Of a stretch of 56,859 nucleotides of DNA, positions 44,403-53,686 are shown piece by piece. The position numbers and the translations under genes were made by a program. Each line of letters opens with the position of its first letter. The first letter of the stretch is position 1. The notes under the pieces were generated by a model that was given only the letters and a program-made list of their open reading frames with translations, did no database searches and was not told the origin of the DNA. The stretch comes from an uncultured Gammaproteobacteria bacterium (GTDB lineage: Bacteria > Pseudomonadota > Gammaproteobacteria > GCA-001735895): the NCBI GenBank assembly GCA_913061315.1, contig CAJXUC010000019.1, positions 1 through 56,859 of the forward strand, written 5' to 3'.

Positions 44403-45626
44403 TTGGACACGATCAGACACCTATCTTCTGGGGTTCGCCAGTATCTCATTATTACGGCCAATTACTGGGCATTTACATTAACCGACGGCGCGCTTCGAAT
44501 GTTGGTCGTGCTGCATTTTTACCAGTTGGGTTACAGCCCGCTACAAATAGCCCTGTTATTTGTGTTTTATGAAATCTTTGGCGTGATCACCAATTTGGTG
44601 GGTGGCTGGTTAGGGGCTCAGCTGGGGTTAAATAAAACGATGAATATCGGATTAGCCCTGCAGGTCATCGCACTTGCTATGCTTTTGGTACCCGTGAACC
44701 TGCTCGCAATACCCTGGGTCATGGCGGCACAAGCTTTGTCCGGCGTTGCAAAAGATCTGAATAAGATGAGCGCTAAAAGTGCCATTAAACTGTTAGTTCC
44801 CGCTAATGATCAAGGGACACTTTATAAATGGGTGGCACTGTTAACCGGATCTAAGAATGCGTTAAAAGGTGCGGGCTTCTTTTTAGGAGGGGCAATGCTG
44901 ACTCTGTTCGGGTTTACAGGTGCTATTGCAACGATGGCTGTCGTTTTGGCTTTGGTGTGGATTTTCAGTTTAGTATTGCTTGAAAAAGACTTGGGAAAGG
45001 CAAAAAATAAACCACCGTTTTCAGCCATTTTTTCGAAAAGTCGTACTATCAACTTTTTATCCGCAGCACGGTTATTTCTTTTCGGTGCGCGCGATGTTTG
45101 GTTTGTGGTTGCTCTGCCCGTTTTCCTCGCCAGCCACTTAGGATGGGATCATTGGTCAATCAGTAGTTTTATTGGTTTTTGGATTATTGGTTACGGTATC
45201 GTGCAATCCATCGCACCCATCATCACGAGAACCCAATCGGGAAAGCTACCTGATGGGAAGACGGCGCTTTCCTGGGCGCTTGTGTTGGCATTGATTCCAG
45301 CCCTAATTGCGCTAGCCTTAATGAATGACTTTAATCCCACTGGGAGCTTAATGGCTGGACTGACGGTTTTTGGCGTCCTGTTCGCTATTAATTCATCGCT
45401 GCACAGTTACTTAATTGTAAGCTACGCCAATGAAGATGGCGTATCGCTTGATATAGGCTTTTACTATATGGCCAATGCTATGGGAAGATTGATTGGCACT
45501 GTTTTGTCTGGTTGGCTGTTTCAAGTCGCAGGGTTGGAAGCTTGTTTGTGGGTGTCGTCCGCTTTTATAGCAATAGCCGCTTTAATGTCACTTGCACTGC
45601 CAAAGCATGCACCCATGGCAGCCTAA
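44403..45626 (+). CDS. arsJ: ArsJ organoarsenical efflux permease (MFS)
   Basis: The 407-residue protein has about 11-12 hydrophobic segments of MFS type. The N-terminus RQYLIITANYWAFTLTDGAL and DLNKMSAKSAIKLLVP are familiar from ArsJ. It exports 1-arseno-3-phosphoglycerate made by the upstream GAPDH, which then falls apart to arsenate outside. The start is a TTG at 44403; the first ATG is 32 codons in and would remove conserved sequence. No arsR or arsC is in the window. Confidence 0.93.
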   Translation: MDTIRHLSSGVRQYLIITANYWAFTLTDGALRMLVVLHFYQLGYSPLQIALLFVFYEIFGVITNLVGGWLGAQLGLNKTMNIGLALQVIALAMLLVPVNLLAIPWVMAAQALSGVAKDLNKMSAKSAIKLLVPANDQGTLYKWVALLTGSKNALKGAGFFLGGAMLTLFGFTGAIATMAVVLALVWIFSLVLLEKDLGKAKNKPPFSAIFSKSRTINFLSAARLFLFGARDVWFVVALPVFLASHLGWDHWSISSFIGFWIIGYGIVQSIAPIITRTQSGKLPDGKTALSWALVLALIPALIALALMNDFNPTGSLMAGLTVFGVLFAINSSLHSYLIVSYANEDGVSLDIGFYYMANAMGRLIGTVLSGWLFQVAGLEACLWVSSAFIAIAALMSLALPKHAPMAA

Positions 45627-45682
45627 CAACTGAGCTTGATAGGACCCTGAATCATAAAATGAACTCTTTTGGGTATATTAAG

Positions 45683-46966
45683 CTAAGACAGCCAATGCGC
45701 AATGAAGCTTTTCTGAGGATCATAAAACTCAGTTTGCTTGACCAAATTAAATTGCCTATGGCCTCTAGGGTCAGCACCGACACCCGCCAGATATTGCCAA
45801 TTCCCCCAGTTGCTGGCTACGTCAAAGTCAACCAACTGATGCTCGAAATGACGGGCTCCATAGCGCCAATCCTGACCGAGTTCATGGACAAAACAGCTGG
45901 CAACTAATTGGCGGCCCCTGTTAGACATAAACCCAGTCCTCAGTAATTGGCGCATGCAGGCATCTACAATCGGATAACCGGTGTCACCTTGCTGCCAACA
46001 CTGCAAAGTTTTTAGATCAGCCGAACTAGCCTTAGCCACACCCTGCACGCCACTTTTTGAAAATAACGCAGCCTTATGTTTATATTGATTCCAATGAAAG
46101 AATTCTCGCCACAGTAATTCAAAAAACAACCAGTAGGTAGAGTCGTTTTTAGTCCGTTCAGATTCATATTGTGATAGCTGGTGATAAATATATTTGGGGC
46201 TAATGCAGCCTTGAGCTAACCAGGCAGACAATTTACTCGAAAATTCCCAGCCATCTAAACCGTTTCTAGTTTCTTTATAGGTGGTTATCTGATCGGTATC
46301 CCAAAGATAATATTTTAACTGCTCTAATGCTTTGGTTTCTCCTCCCTCTAACGCGGCATAATAGTTTTTACTCGTTGGTAGTCGGTTAACGTCAATTGAA
46401 TCGAACGATATTTGGCAGATACTTGACGCTGGCATTGCTTGAATTGGCGCACTCAGTGACTCAACCTGACAATATTTTTCTACCTTTTTTCTAAAGGGTG
46501 AAAACGACGCGGGTAAATTTTCAATCGCAAAAGGAAACTGAGACGCTTGAAATAAAGTAGACCCGTTTTCTTGAATAAAGCTTAATTGCGGACGCAGTTT
46601 TTTCAATTCAGCCCACTGACTTTGTTCGTTAACACCGCAATGCCATTCGGCAGAGACATCGGTAAACTCTAAGCTATCGATCACGTTCAACAGCGGCGTT
46701 AAGCCATTATTTTGCAAAACAATTAACTGTTGACCAAAGCCCTGCAGGGAGACGTCTAAATCAATAAGAGCCTGATGAATGAAGTTTACTCGGTGCTCAC
46801 CTAAACGTTCTTGATTCGATGGCAAGCTAGGCTCTAATAGCGTTAGCTCATCAAGCATATAAACACAAACAAGCTCATCTACCTGACTTATCAGTAAAGC
46901 CAAGCTCGGATTGTCCGTTAGCCTTAAATCTTTTCTGAACCAATGTAGTCCAATTTTCTTTTTCAT
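45683..46966 (-). CDS. Cryptochrome DASH
   Basis: From the ATG at 46966 this is a 427-residue photolyase-family protein. The N-terminal antenna-binding domain opens with IGLHWFRKDLRLTDNPSLAL. The FAD domain includes FFELLWREFFHWN, TGYPIVDACMRQLLRTGFMS, NRGRQLVASCFVHELGQDW and GVGADPRGHRQFN, matching CRY-DASH rather than CPD photolyase. CRY-DASH proteins repair CPDs in single-stranded DNA or signal light, and bind FAD plus methenyltetrahydrofolate. A GTG two codons upstream (46972) is an alternative start. It is divergent from the photolyase gene and convergent with arsJ. Confidence 0.93.
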   Translation of the reverse strand: MKKKIGLHWFRKDLRLTDNPSLALLISQVDELVCVYMLDELTLLEPSLPSNQERLGEHRVNFIHQALIDLDVSLQGFGQQLIVLQNNGLTPLLNVIDSLEFTDVSAEWHCGVNEQSQWAELKKLRPQLSFIQENGSTLFQASQFPFAIENLPASFSPFRKKVEKYCQVESLSAPIQAMPASSICQISFDSIDVNRLPTSKNYYAALEGGETKALEQLKYYLWDTDQITTYKETRNGLDGWEFSSKLSAWLAQGCISPKYIYHQLSQYESERTKNDSTYWLFFELLWREFFHWNQYKHKAALFSKSGVQGVAKASSADLKTLQCWQQGDTGYPIVDACMRQLLRTGFMSNRGRQLVASCFVHELGQDWRYGARHFEHQLVDFDVASNWGNWQYLAGVGADPRGHRQFNLVKQTEFYDPQKSFIAHWLS

Positions 46967-47117
46967 TGTCACTAATACTCAACTAATCATTGTCATAAAA
47001 GTAGTCTGACCAGTATTTTTTCGATCTGTTCTTGGTCCAATTGAAATTAAAATCTATCAGTTACGAATACTGTAAAGTATGCCAGAATCATTAAAAATAT
47101 TTAGAGCAATTGTGTCC

Positions 47118-48575
47118 ATGACAAAACAACTCACCATCGTCTGGTTTCGGCAAGACCTAAGATTAACCGATAACCCAGCGCTAACAGCTGCTGTTGCCAA
47201 TGGCCAAATTATCCCTGTATTTATCGCCGACGACACTGCGCCCAAAGGCGCTTTACTGGGAGGTGCGAGTCAATGGTGGTTACATCATTCATTACTTTCT
47301 TTAAACAAGTCGTTCAACAATCAACTGGTCATTAAGGCAGGTGATCCGCTGTCAGTTTTGCAAGCACTCATAACTGAATACGATGCAACCCACGTGGTTT
47401 GGAATCGAGTCTATGAACCTTGGCAAATAAAACGCGACGCAGCGATTAAAGCTGAATTAAAGCAGCAAGGCATTAGCGTAAGCAGCTTTAATGGCTCACT
47501 GCTATGGGAGCCCATGTCAGTCTTAAAGAAAGATGAAACACCCTATAAGGTATTCACGCCCTATTACAGAAAAGGTTGCTTAACCAGGCAGTCACCGCGA
47601 CTGCCTTTGGCCAAACCAGAAAAGTTTTCGATACACGTTAACGCACAATTTACTCTTGATGCGCTCAATAACCTGGCATTATTACCCGACATTCAATGGT
47701 ATAAAGAATTTGAGACTATGTGGCAACCGGGAGAGTCAGGCGCCGCCAACAGACTAAGCCGGTTTATTGATGAGGCCGCAACTCAATACCAAAATGATCG
47801 CAACCTACCGGCCGTAAAGGGAACATCACTTTTATCACCCCATTTACACTTTGGCGAGGTATCACCAAATCAGGCGTGGTATGCCATTATAGGCGCTTTC
47901 GAAAATGCCTTCGAAAATAAAGATTTAGATGTTTATTTGAGTGAACTCGGCTGGCGTGAGTTTAGCTACTACTTGTTATTTCACTTTCCAGAATTACCCA
48001 CGAAGAATTTCAACACTAAGTTTGATTATTTCCCCTGGCGTAAAAGTGAAGCCGACTTAAGCGCTTGGCAATCGGGTAACACGGGTATTCCCATTATCGA
48101 TGCCGGCATGCGCGAACTATATAAAACGGGCTACATGCACAATCGCGTCAGAATGGTAGTTGGTTCATTCTTAGTAAAGAACTTATTAATTGATTGGCGC
48201 GACGGTGAACGCTGGTTTTGGGACACATTGTTAGATGCCGATATGGCAAGTAACTCATCAGGCTGGCAATGGGTAGCGGGTTCTGGTGCAGACGCATCCC
48301 CTTTCTTTAGAATATTCAACCCGATTCTACAAGGTGAAAAATTCGACAAAGACGGCGCCTATGTTAAACATCATTGCCCTGAACTCAGTAGACTGCCCAA
48401 ACAGTTTATTCACAAACCATGGGAAGCACCAGTAGAGATCTTGCGAGCCTGTGGCGTAGAACTAGGTAACACTTACCCCAAACCCATTGTTGACTTAAAG
48501 GCAACGAGGACAAGGGCGTTAGATGCTTTTAGTCGTACCAAAGCAATGGCGCAACAGGCTTCGGAGCAGAAATAA
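47118..48575 (+). CDS. Class I CPD DNA photolyase
   Basis: From the ATG at 47118 the protein has 485 residues: antenna domain (LTIVWFRQDLRLTDNPALTA), then the FAD domain with LHFGEVSPNQAWYAI, LGWREFSYYLLFHFPELP, TGIPIIDAGMRELYKTGYMH, NRVRMVVGSFLVKNLLIDW and ADMASNSSGWQWVAGSGADA. It repairs cyclobutane pyrimidine dimers with blue light. A start at 47079 would add 13 residues without family support. It shares a 150-bp divergent promoter region with the CRY-DASH gene. Confidence 0.94.
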   Translation: MTKQLTIVWFRQDLRLTDNPALTAAVANGQIIPVFIADDTAPKGALLGGASQWWLHHSLLSLNKSFNNQLVIKAGDPLSVLQALITEYDATHVVWNRVYEPWQIKRDAAIKAELKQQGISVSSFNGSLLWEPMSVLKKDETPYKVFTPYYRKGCLTRQSPRLPLAKPEKFSIHVNAQFTLDALNNLALLPDIQWYKEFETMWQPGESGAANRLSRFIDEAATQYQNDRNLPAVKGTSLLSPHLHFGEVSPNQAWYAIIGAFENAFENKDLDVYLSELGWREFSYYLLFHFPELPTKNFNTKFDYFPWRKSEADLSAWQSGNTGIPIIDAGMRELYKTGYMHNRVRMVVGSFLVKNLLIDWRDGERWFWDTLLDADMASNSSGWQWVAGSGADASPFFRIFNPILQGEKFDKDGAYVKHHCPELSRLPKQFIHKPWEAPVEILRACGVELGNTYPKPIVDLKATRTRALDAFSRTKAMAQQASEQK

Positions 48576-48610
48576 TTCAAAGTCATTGCCCATTATTTGT
48601 TTGTGCCATT

Positions 48611-49957
48611 TTAATACGAAACAATATCGACCGTTTGGAACTGCAATAGATAAGGCGCTAAAGCACCTTTGAAGTCGAGCGTTGCACCTAACTTGTTAGT
48701 TAACAATATCATACCTGTTATTTTTCTATTGACGAGCGAGACATCGAAGTCAGGAGATGCCAATGCTGATTTGTCATTTACTATCGGCAGGCTGATTGTT
48801 TGGAGCTTTTTAATTAACTGCTCTCTTTTAAGATTATAGCCATCGTCAGGCTGCAGGCATTCACTGGCCTCTAAACACGTTTTAAGCACAATATCGATCA
48901 CAGTTGGGCTCATATTGTTCTGCATCAACCCAAGTGAATACAATGTACTTTTCATCGCTGCGACGTCTTGGTTTTGCATCGCATTTGCCATCGTCCTATA
49001 TTGTTCAGACGTCTGCTGCGCAATATTGCGACATGCGCCAAAGTCTAATAGAACTATTTTTTGAGTGTCAGGTTGGTAAAGGTAGTTGGCAAAGTTGGGG
49101 TCGCTTTGCATGAGCCTATGATTAAAAAGTTCTTCATAGGTTAAGCGCATTAACTTTGAGCACACCAGGTCAACAATATCAGGTCCCATCATTGCAACAT
49201 CAACAATCGGGGTGCCCTCAATATATTCCATTACGAGCACATTCTGGTTACTTAACTCATCCACCACATAGGGCACTATAAAATCTGTATCTGAGGCCAG
49301 ATTATCGCGATAACGGTTTAAATATTCTGCTTCTTTTAAGTAATCAGCTTCATTTTTTAGCTGTATTTTAGCCTCCTCAAGCATAGGCTTAAGGTCGATA
49401 TGGCTAGGCAATAGCCCCGACACATTAATCAAGCTGGCAATGTTGTCAATGTCACTATCGATGCTTTCTCGCACACCGGGGTATTGAATTTTTATTGCCA
49501 GTTCACGACCATCTTTTAATATTGCCCTATGGACTTGACCAATGCTGGCAGCGGCAATGGGCTCAAATGAAAAATAGCGGAACTGTGACAGCCAGTCTTC
49601 AGACCAAGCCATCTCTAAAGTTTCAAGTAGCTGTGACTTTGGCATTGAATCGGCCTGCTCACGTAACCGCGACAAAATAGACTCCCATTCGGCAGGCAAT
49701 AGCGCCCCTGCATCCATCGACAGTAACTGGCCCAACTTCATTGCTGCGCCGCGCATCCGAGCCAATCGTTTCGTAATTGACGTTGCGTTATCGGTACTTA
49801 ATAGATTTTGACTCAATGAAGGCAGCTGACCGGTCAGTATTTGTTTTGCCGCCCCTTTCACCATATTGCCAGCAACAGCAGAGGCAATACCCCCCAATAC
49901 GGCTAAACGCGACAATCTCCCTGAGGGTACTTTGCGAGTGGTGGTTTTATTAGTCAT
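48611..49957 (-). CDS. ABC1/UbiB-family atypical kinase
   Basis: From the ATG at 49957 the protein has 448 residues with ABC1/ADCK/UbiB marks: the KxGQ motif in RGAAMKLGQLLSMDAGALLP, the Ala-rich nucleotide loop AAASIGQVHRA, NEADYLKEAEYLNRY, VMEYIEGTP, QSDPNFANYL (catalytic Asp and Asn) and LLDFGACR. It lacks UbiB's C-terminal membrane helices, resembling the COQ8-like or plastid ABC1K group. Such proteins act in quinone metabolism as ATPases. An ATG at 49990 is less likely. It is convergent with the photolyase gene. Confidence 0.9.
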   Translation of the reverse strand: MTNKTTTRKVPSGRLSRLAVLGGIASAVAGNMVKGAAKQILTGQLPSLSQNLLSTDNATSITKRLARMRGAAMKLGQLLSMDAGALLPAEWESILSRLREQADSMPKSQLLETLEMAWSEDWLSQFRYFSFEPIAAASIGQVHRAILKDGRELAIKIQYPGVRESIDSDIDNIASLINVSGLLPSHIDLKPMLEEAKIQLKNEADYLKEAEYLNRYRDNLASDTDFIVPYVVDELSNQNVLVMEYIEGTPIVDVAMMGPDIVDLVCSKLMRLTYEELFNHRLMQSDPNFANYLYQPDTQKIVLLDFGACRNIAQQTSEQYRTMANAMQNQDVAAMKSTLYSLGLMQNNMSPTVIDIVLKTCLEASECLQPDDGYNLKREQLIKKLQTISLPIVNDKSALASPDFDVSLVNRKITGMILLTNKLGATLDFKGALAPYLLQFQTVDIVSY

Positions 49958-50120
49958 AAGTAATGTTGTGGTTGAGTCGCAATGTAACAACCCGGAGGGT
50001 GATATTTATTGTGATAGTTTCAAAGACAAATTTTTACCAAAAACTAAATTTAAGCCAACTCATATTATTCGATTTGCTTAATTTCTTCCAAGCAAACAAT
50101 GCCTTAAAACTCAATTAAAC

Positions 50121-50384
50121 TTAAAATAAATTAACTAACTCAAGGTCTAATCTAAGTTTGATCAGTTGCTTTTTGGCTAGTCTGACCACCATTGTTCTGA
50201 ACTCTTGACTTCCGTTACTTTCAGCATTCACTTTGTCTCGTGCGATACAAAGCGTTTTAATATTGACTTTAGCCGCAGCAATCAGCTCATCCAGTATTTG
50301 ATAATGTTTATTCAACCGATTAATGTCGTACTGACTAGGCTCAGGCTTGACCATCGTAATGGCTTGCCTTGCTAATTTATCCAT
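50121..50384 (-). CDS. Small conserved-looking protein of unknown function
   Basis: An 87-residue basic helical protein from the ATG at 50384 (MDKLARQAITMVKPEPSQYD start; ends LRLDLELVNLF). The heptad-like run INRLNKHYQILDELIAAAKV suggests a helical bundle. The frame is open upstream to 50489, but that part looks unlike protein. No family is recognised. It lies between the ABC1 kinase and rluF on the same strand. Confidence 0.55.
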   Translation of the reverse strand: MDKLARQAITMVKPEPSQYDINRLNKHYQILDELIAAAKVNIKTLCIARDKVNAESNGSQEFRTMVVRLAKKQLIKLRLDLELVNLF

Positions 50385-50905
50385 AAATACAACCTGATAA
50401 TTTAATGTCAATCTCATTAAATTCTTTTCAAAAAAGATCTTACGCGTCACACCCTTTTTTAGATCAGTCTTAGGGCAACGAGGCAGCACAATTTAACCAT
50501 AAGGATTGAAGACGTGTTAAGTTCTATTAATTATTATGATTAAAAAACAACAGCGCCTAATAAAGCATAAGATATCAGGCATCAGCACCTATATGACAGC
50601 AATAAAGGCTAAATAGATAAGTAATAAAAAGCACCATATCTAGTCAATAACCTACGGCACGGAGTACCTTTAAGCTCAATCGCTGGTCCGAATGAGAGAT
50701 CAAAATAACTAAGGATTTAGCCATTTTGTTACATTAAATTGAACAACCTGTGGAATAATTTTTAAGACATACATTCATGTGTCAATGTCTTGGGTGCTGC
50801 TGGTTATTCCGACGCACCTTTTTTAACTATTAATCATCAGCATCAATCATTTGGAGGGTATTGCGTGGGTGTTCTGATAACAGGTTTAAACACTATCTTT
50901 GAATC
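50385..50905. other. Intergenic region between rluF and small protein gene
   Basis: About 500 bases without a supported gene, apart from the candidate small RNA with terminator at 50764-50824 described separately. Nothing else recognised. Confidence 0.5.
50764..50824 (+). ncRNA. Candidate small RNA with its own terminator
   Basis: AAGACAT (50764-50770) pairs with ATGTCTT (50785-50791). The bases right after form a second hairpin: GGTGC (50793-50797) with GCACC (50814-50818), strengthened by inner GG/CC pairs around a TTATT loop and followed directly by six T (50819-50824). This is a good plus-strand terminator with no plus-strand gene before it, so a small RNA or orphan transcript is likely. 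The promoter is not clear. Confidence 0.4.
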
Positions 50906-51673
50906 TTAACGAACTTTGCCTGTCACTGGCTTTATCATTGGGTCGATATCGTGTATCGGACCTTCCAAAACTTGAATCAGTTCAGACAGCTCTGCTTCAG
51001 GCAACTGACGCCACTGACCTGCTGCCAACGATTTAAGATCAACATGCATGATTCGAATTCGCTCCAGCTTTTCTACCGAGTAATGATAGTGCTGACACAT
51101 ACGACGGATCTGCCTGTTTAGCCCCTGGACTAGGATTATTCTAAAAACAAATGCAGACTCTTTAAACACTTTACATGCTTTGGTGACACGACCCAACATA
51201 GGGACGCCGTTACTCATACGCGCTATAAATTCATCGGTTATTGGTTTATTCACCGTGACCACGTATTCCTTTTCATGATGGCTATCAGCACCTACAATTT
51301 TATCTACTAGATCACATCGGTTGGTTAAAAATATTAACCCCTGAGAGTCTTTGTCTAATCTCCCAACAGGAAATATTCTGCAACGATGGTCAACAAAGTC
51401 AATGATGTTTCTTTTATCCGTGCCATCAGCAGTGCAAACCACACCCACAGGTTTATTCAAAGCGATAAAAATGACTTGCTCAGTGCTTAATGGCTCAACG
51501 GGCAAGCCATTCACAATGACCTGATCGCCAGGAGAGACTTTATCGCCCAGCATTGCTTGCCTACCGTCAATAAAAACAACGCCTTGCTCAACATAAACAT
51601 CTGCAGCTTTTCTAGAACAAAGACCACTTTCACAGATGTATTTGTTGATGCGTATTGGTGAAGTGGTAGTAAT
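50906..51673 (-). CDS. rluF: 23S rRNA pseudouridine synthase RluF, start codon missing
   Basis: The catalytic domain has NKPVGVVCTADG, the Asp motif FPVGRLDKDSQGLIFLTN, NGVPMLGRVTKACKV and LVQGLNRQIRRMCQHY, with end-to-end likeness to RluF. The normal S4 RNA-binding domain is encoded upstream of the first ATG (51553) in the same frame: IRINKYICESGLCSRKAADV and VYVEQGVVFIDG. That frame reaches an in-frame TAA at 51677-51679 with no ATG, GTG or TTG, so translation would need ATT at 51673. Alternatively, a one-base indel separates it from a GTG at 51690. I place the start at 51673 because the S4 domain is intact. Confidence 0.82.
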   Translation of the reverse strand: MTTTSPIRINKYICESGLCSRKAADVYVEQGVVFIDGRQAMLGDKVSPGDQVIVNGLPVEPLSTEQVIFIALNKPVGVVCTADGTDKRNIIDFVDHRCRIFPVGRLDKDSQGLIFLTNRCDLVDKIVGADSHHEKEYVVTVNKPITDEFIARMSNGVPMLGRVTKACKVFKESAFVFRIILVQGLNRQIRRMCQHYHYSVEKLERIRIMHVDLKSLAAGQWRQLPEAELSELIQVLEGPIHDIDPMIKPVTGKVR

Positions 51674-51690
51674 GTTTTACTCGAGGACAC

Positions 51691-52133
51691 TTAAAAAATA
51701 GATGATACCTTTAAGACGGTAGCAGCGCTGGCTCTTTTAAGCCTTTTTGATTGATATTACCTCAAAACCAATAGAATAATGATTGACTAAAGATTTTGGC
51801 TAATGATAACGAGTGTTTTTTACAATGACGCCAATAGTGACGACTGTTATTATTGTATTATTCACTCTAAAGGGTAAAAATCTATAAGGCTAACCCTAAT
51901 TTTAGTCCCTTGATTGGTCCTATAACCTGAAATGAAAAAAAACGACTAACAAAACCAGAAAGAAATTAACCCAAGTCATCGATTTATCTGGCGCTGGTGC
52001 AACGGCAGTATGATGCCCTGTCTCAAGTGATTACTACCGGCCAGTCGATAAGCCAAACCACTTGGAGTATCGTGCAAAGTTATAGGTCAAGGCAGTTTTT
52101 AAAACGTTTGTCTTAAGCTCTCCCTTTTGATTC
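51691..52133. other. Intergenic region between rluF and PEP-CTERM gene
   Basis: About 440 bases with no gene seen. A short frame near 52000-52090 (HLEYRAKL before a stop) could be a remnant but is too short to identify. The right edge is the terminator of the PEP-CTERM gene. Confidence 0.45.
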
Positions 52134-52165
52134 AAAAAAACCCCAACCGCTGCGTGCTGTTGGGG
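52134..52165 (-). terminator. Rho-independent terminator of PEP-CTERM gene
   Basis: On the minus strand CCCCAAC (52165-52159) pairs with GTTGGGG (52147-52141) across an 11-base loop and is followed by seven T (52140-52134). It begins about 30 bp after the stop codon. Confidence 0.85.
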
Positions 52166-52193
52166 CATTAACTAAACCATTAAAAACCTAATA

Positions 52194-53441
52194 TTAGGCG
52201 GCTTTTTTTGCGCGTCTGCGCGAGACGAAACCCATCAGACCTAGGCCAGCAAGTAACATGGTATAGGTCATTGGTTCTGGAATTGGTTCTATTACTCCTG
52301 GACCTTCAGGATCTACTTCTGTTGAACCTGTTGCGCAACCTTCACTTCCGATAATGGCACCAGCCCCCACTGACACATACGATGTGGTCGAATACACGCC
52401 GCCGCAGTTGCCACTGTCTGGAGACGCACCATACACCGTCGCACCAGCACCCACCTTTATGTAGTCTTCAGCAATGATGGTACCAATTATGTTGGCGTTA
52501 GCGCCGATGCTGGCATAACCACCTGGTCCTTTGGTCCTGACGTTCCAGAACACCTGCTGATTGTTCTTTACACCAGGGGTGAGATCTAAACCAATCATTA
52601 CGACATTTGTATTGGCACCAAAGGCTAAAATATCATCAATGTTGAAGATCCACTGCGCGTCTTTATCGCCTTGAGCATCTAACTCTATCACTACCCCAGT
52701 CCCCGTGTCCGTTGTGGACCAGCTGGGTGCAGAATAAACGCCAGCAAATAATACGCCGTCTGTTGTATACGTTGACGATAAAATTGTACCCGGCCCCATA
52801 GCAGTCAGCGCGGCTTTTGCCGTTTCCAACTTAGTGGTTGCATTTAATATATCGGCTTCGTGACTGGTTGCCCTATCTTGAAGGTAACCTATAGCTGTCG
52901 CCATAGGGGAGCCTGCAGAATAAGCTGATGCAGATTTCGTAGCAAGGCCGTCAACTTGCCAGTCACCAGTGACTGTACCTTTTGCGCCAATCGTACTAGC
53001 CCCTCCGGATATAAAGTTTTTGACCGTAGCACTATCACCCATGGTACCGACCCCACCCGCCACAAAAGTTTTTTCGACTGTCGCGTTTGCGCCTACATTG
53101 CCTGCCCCCTTCGATTCGGCATTACCCGTGATTAAACCGCCATCGCCAAGCGTCAATACATCACCTGAGCGATAGTCGCCATTAATGGTGGAGCCGTTAC
53201 CTGTTGACGCGTAAGTTTTGGCGATTACGTTACCGTGTACGATGGAACTATCGCCCCCAGAATTATAAGTGTTAGCCAGAACTGTGAAATTCTTTGCTTC
53301 ACCCATGTCTATGTCTATCAGTACCGCTGACGCCGGTAAGGCGACGATAAATAAACTGATGATGGCCAATGCCTGAGCCGACACCGGTTTTCGTGCGTTG
53401 CTATTGCGTGTTCTCCACGCTCGTTTGAAAAATTGATCCAT
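52194..53441 (-). CDS. PEP-CTERM surface protein with ice-binding-like (DUF3494) domain
   Basis: The 415-residue protein has a signal-type hydrophobic stretch (ALAIISLFIVALPASA, residues about 24-39). A Gly-rich region follows at about 45-170 with repeated short units such as GDSATVK, GANATVE and GAKGTVTG, likely a beta-helix. A C-terminal half (about 200-350) resembles DUF3494 ice-binding proteins (AQWIFNIDDILAFGANTNVV; QQVFWNVRTKG; IGANANIIGTIIAEDYIKVG). It ends in a PEP-CTERM sorting tag (PIPEPMTYTMLLAGLGLMG then RRRAKK), which exosortase removes at the cell surface; no exosortase is in the window. Ice binding is not proven: DUF3494 domains may also serve adhesion. Confidence 0.85.
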   Translation of the reverse strand: MDQFFKRAWRTRNSNARKPVSAQALAIISLFIVALPASAVLIDIDMGEAKNFTVLANTYNSGGDSSIVHGNVIAKTYASTGNGSTINGDYRSGDVLTLGDGGLITGNAESKGAGNVGANATVEKTFVAGGVGTMGDSATVKNFISGGASTIGAKGTVTGDWQVDGLATKSASAYSAGSPMATAIGYLQDRATSHEADILNATTKLETAKAALTAMGPGTILSSTYTTDGVLFAGVYSAPSWSTTDTGTGVVIELDAQGDKDAQWIFNIDDILAFGANTNVVMIGLDLTPGVKNNQQVFWNVRTKGPGGYASIGANANIIGTIIAEDYIKVGAGATVYGASPDSGNCGGVYSTTSYVSVGAGAIIGSEGCATGSTEVDPEGPGVIEPIPEPMTYTMLLAGLGLMGFVSRRRAKKAA

Positions 53442-53686
53442 TTGATTTTATCTCCCTATAATGTAGATAATGTTAGCTAAATAACGTCACTCTGCATTGT
53501 TGTTTATTCATATAAACTTCTTTTTTATCAGTACGGATTTTCGCCTTAATTATTTTTTGCACATAACGGGCCATAATATTTAACCTCAGTAATAACAGTG
53601 ACTTGTGATTTATTTTCTGTGGGATCGACCGCAAAGTGTAAAATTTAATTTCACTTTTTTAGACCCACTGTAAAGAATTATGACAG

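Noticed and set aside
45512..45907. 131-codon plus-strand frame across the arsJ/CRY-DASH junction
   Set aside because: It overlaps the ends of two clear genes in other frames.
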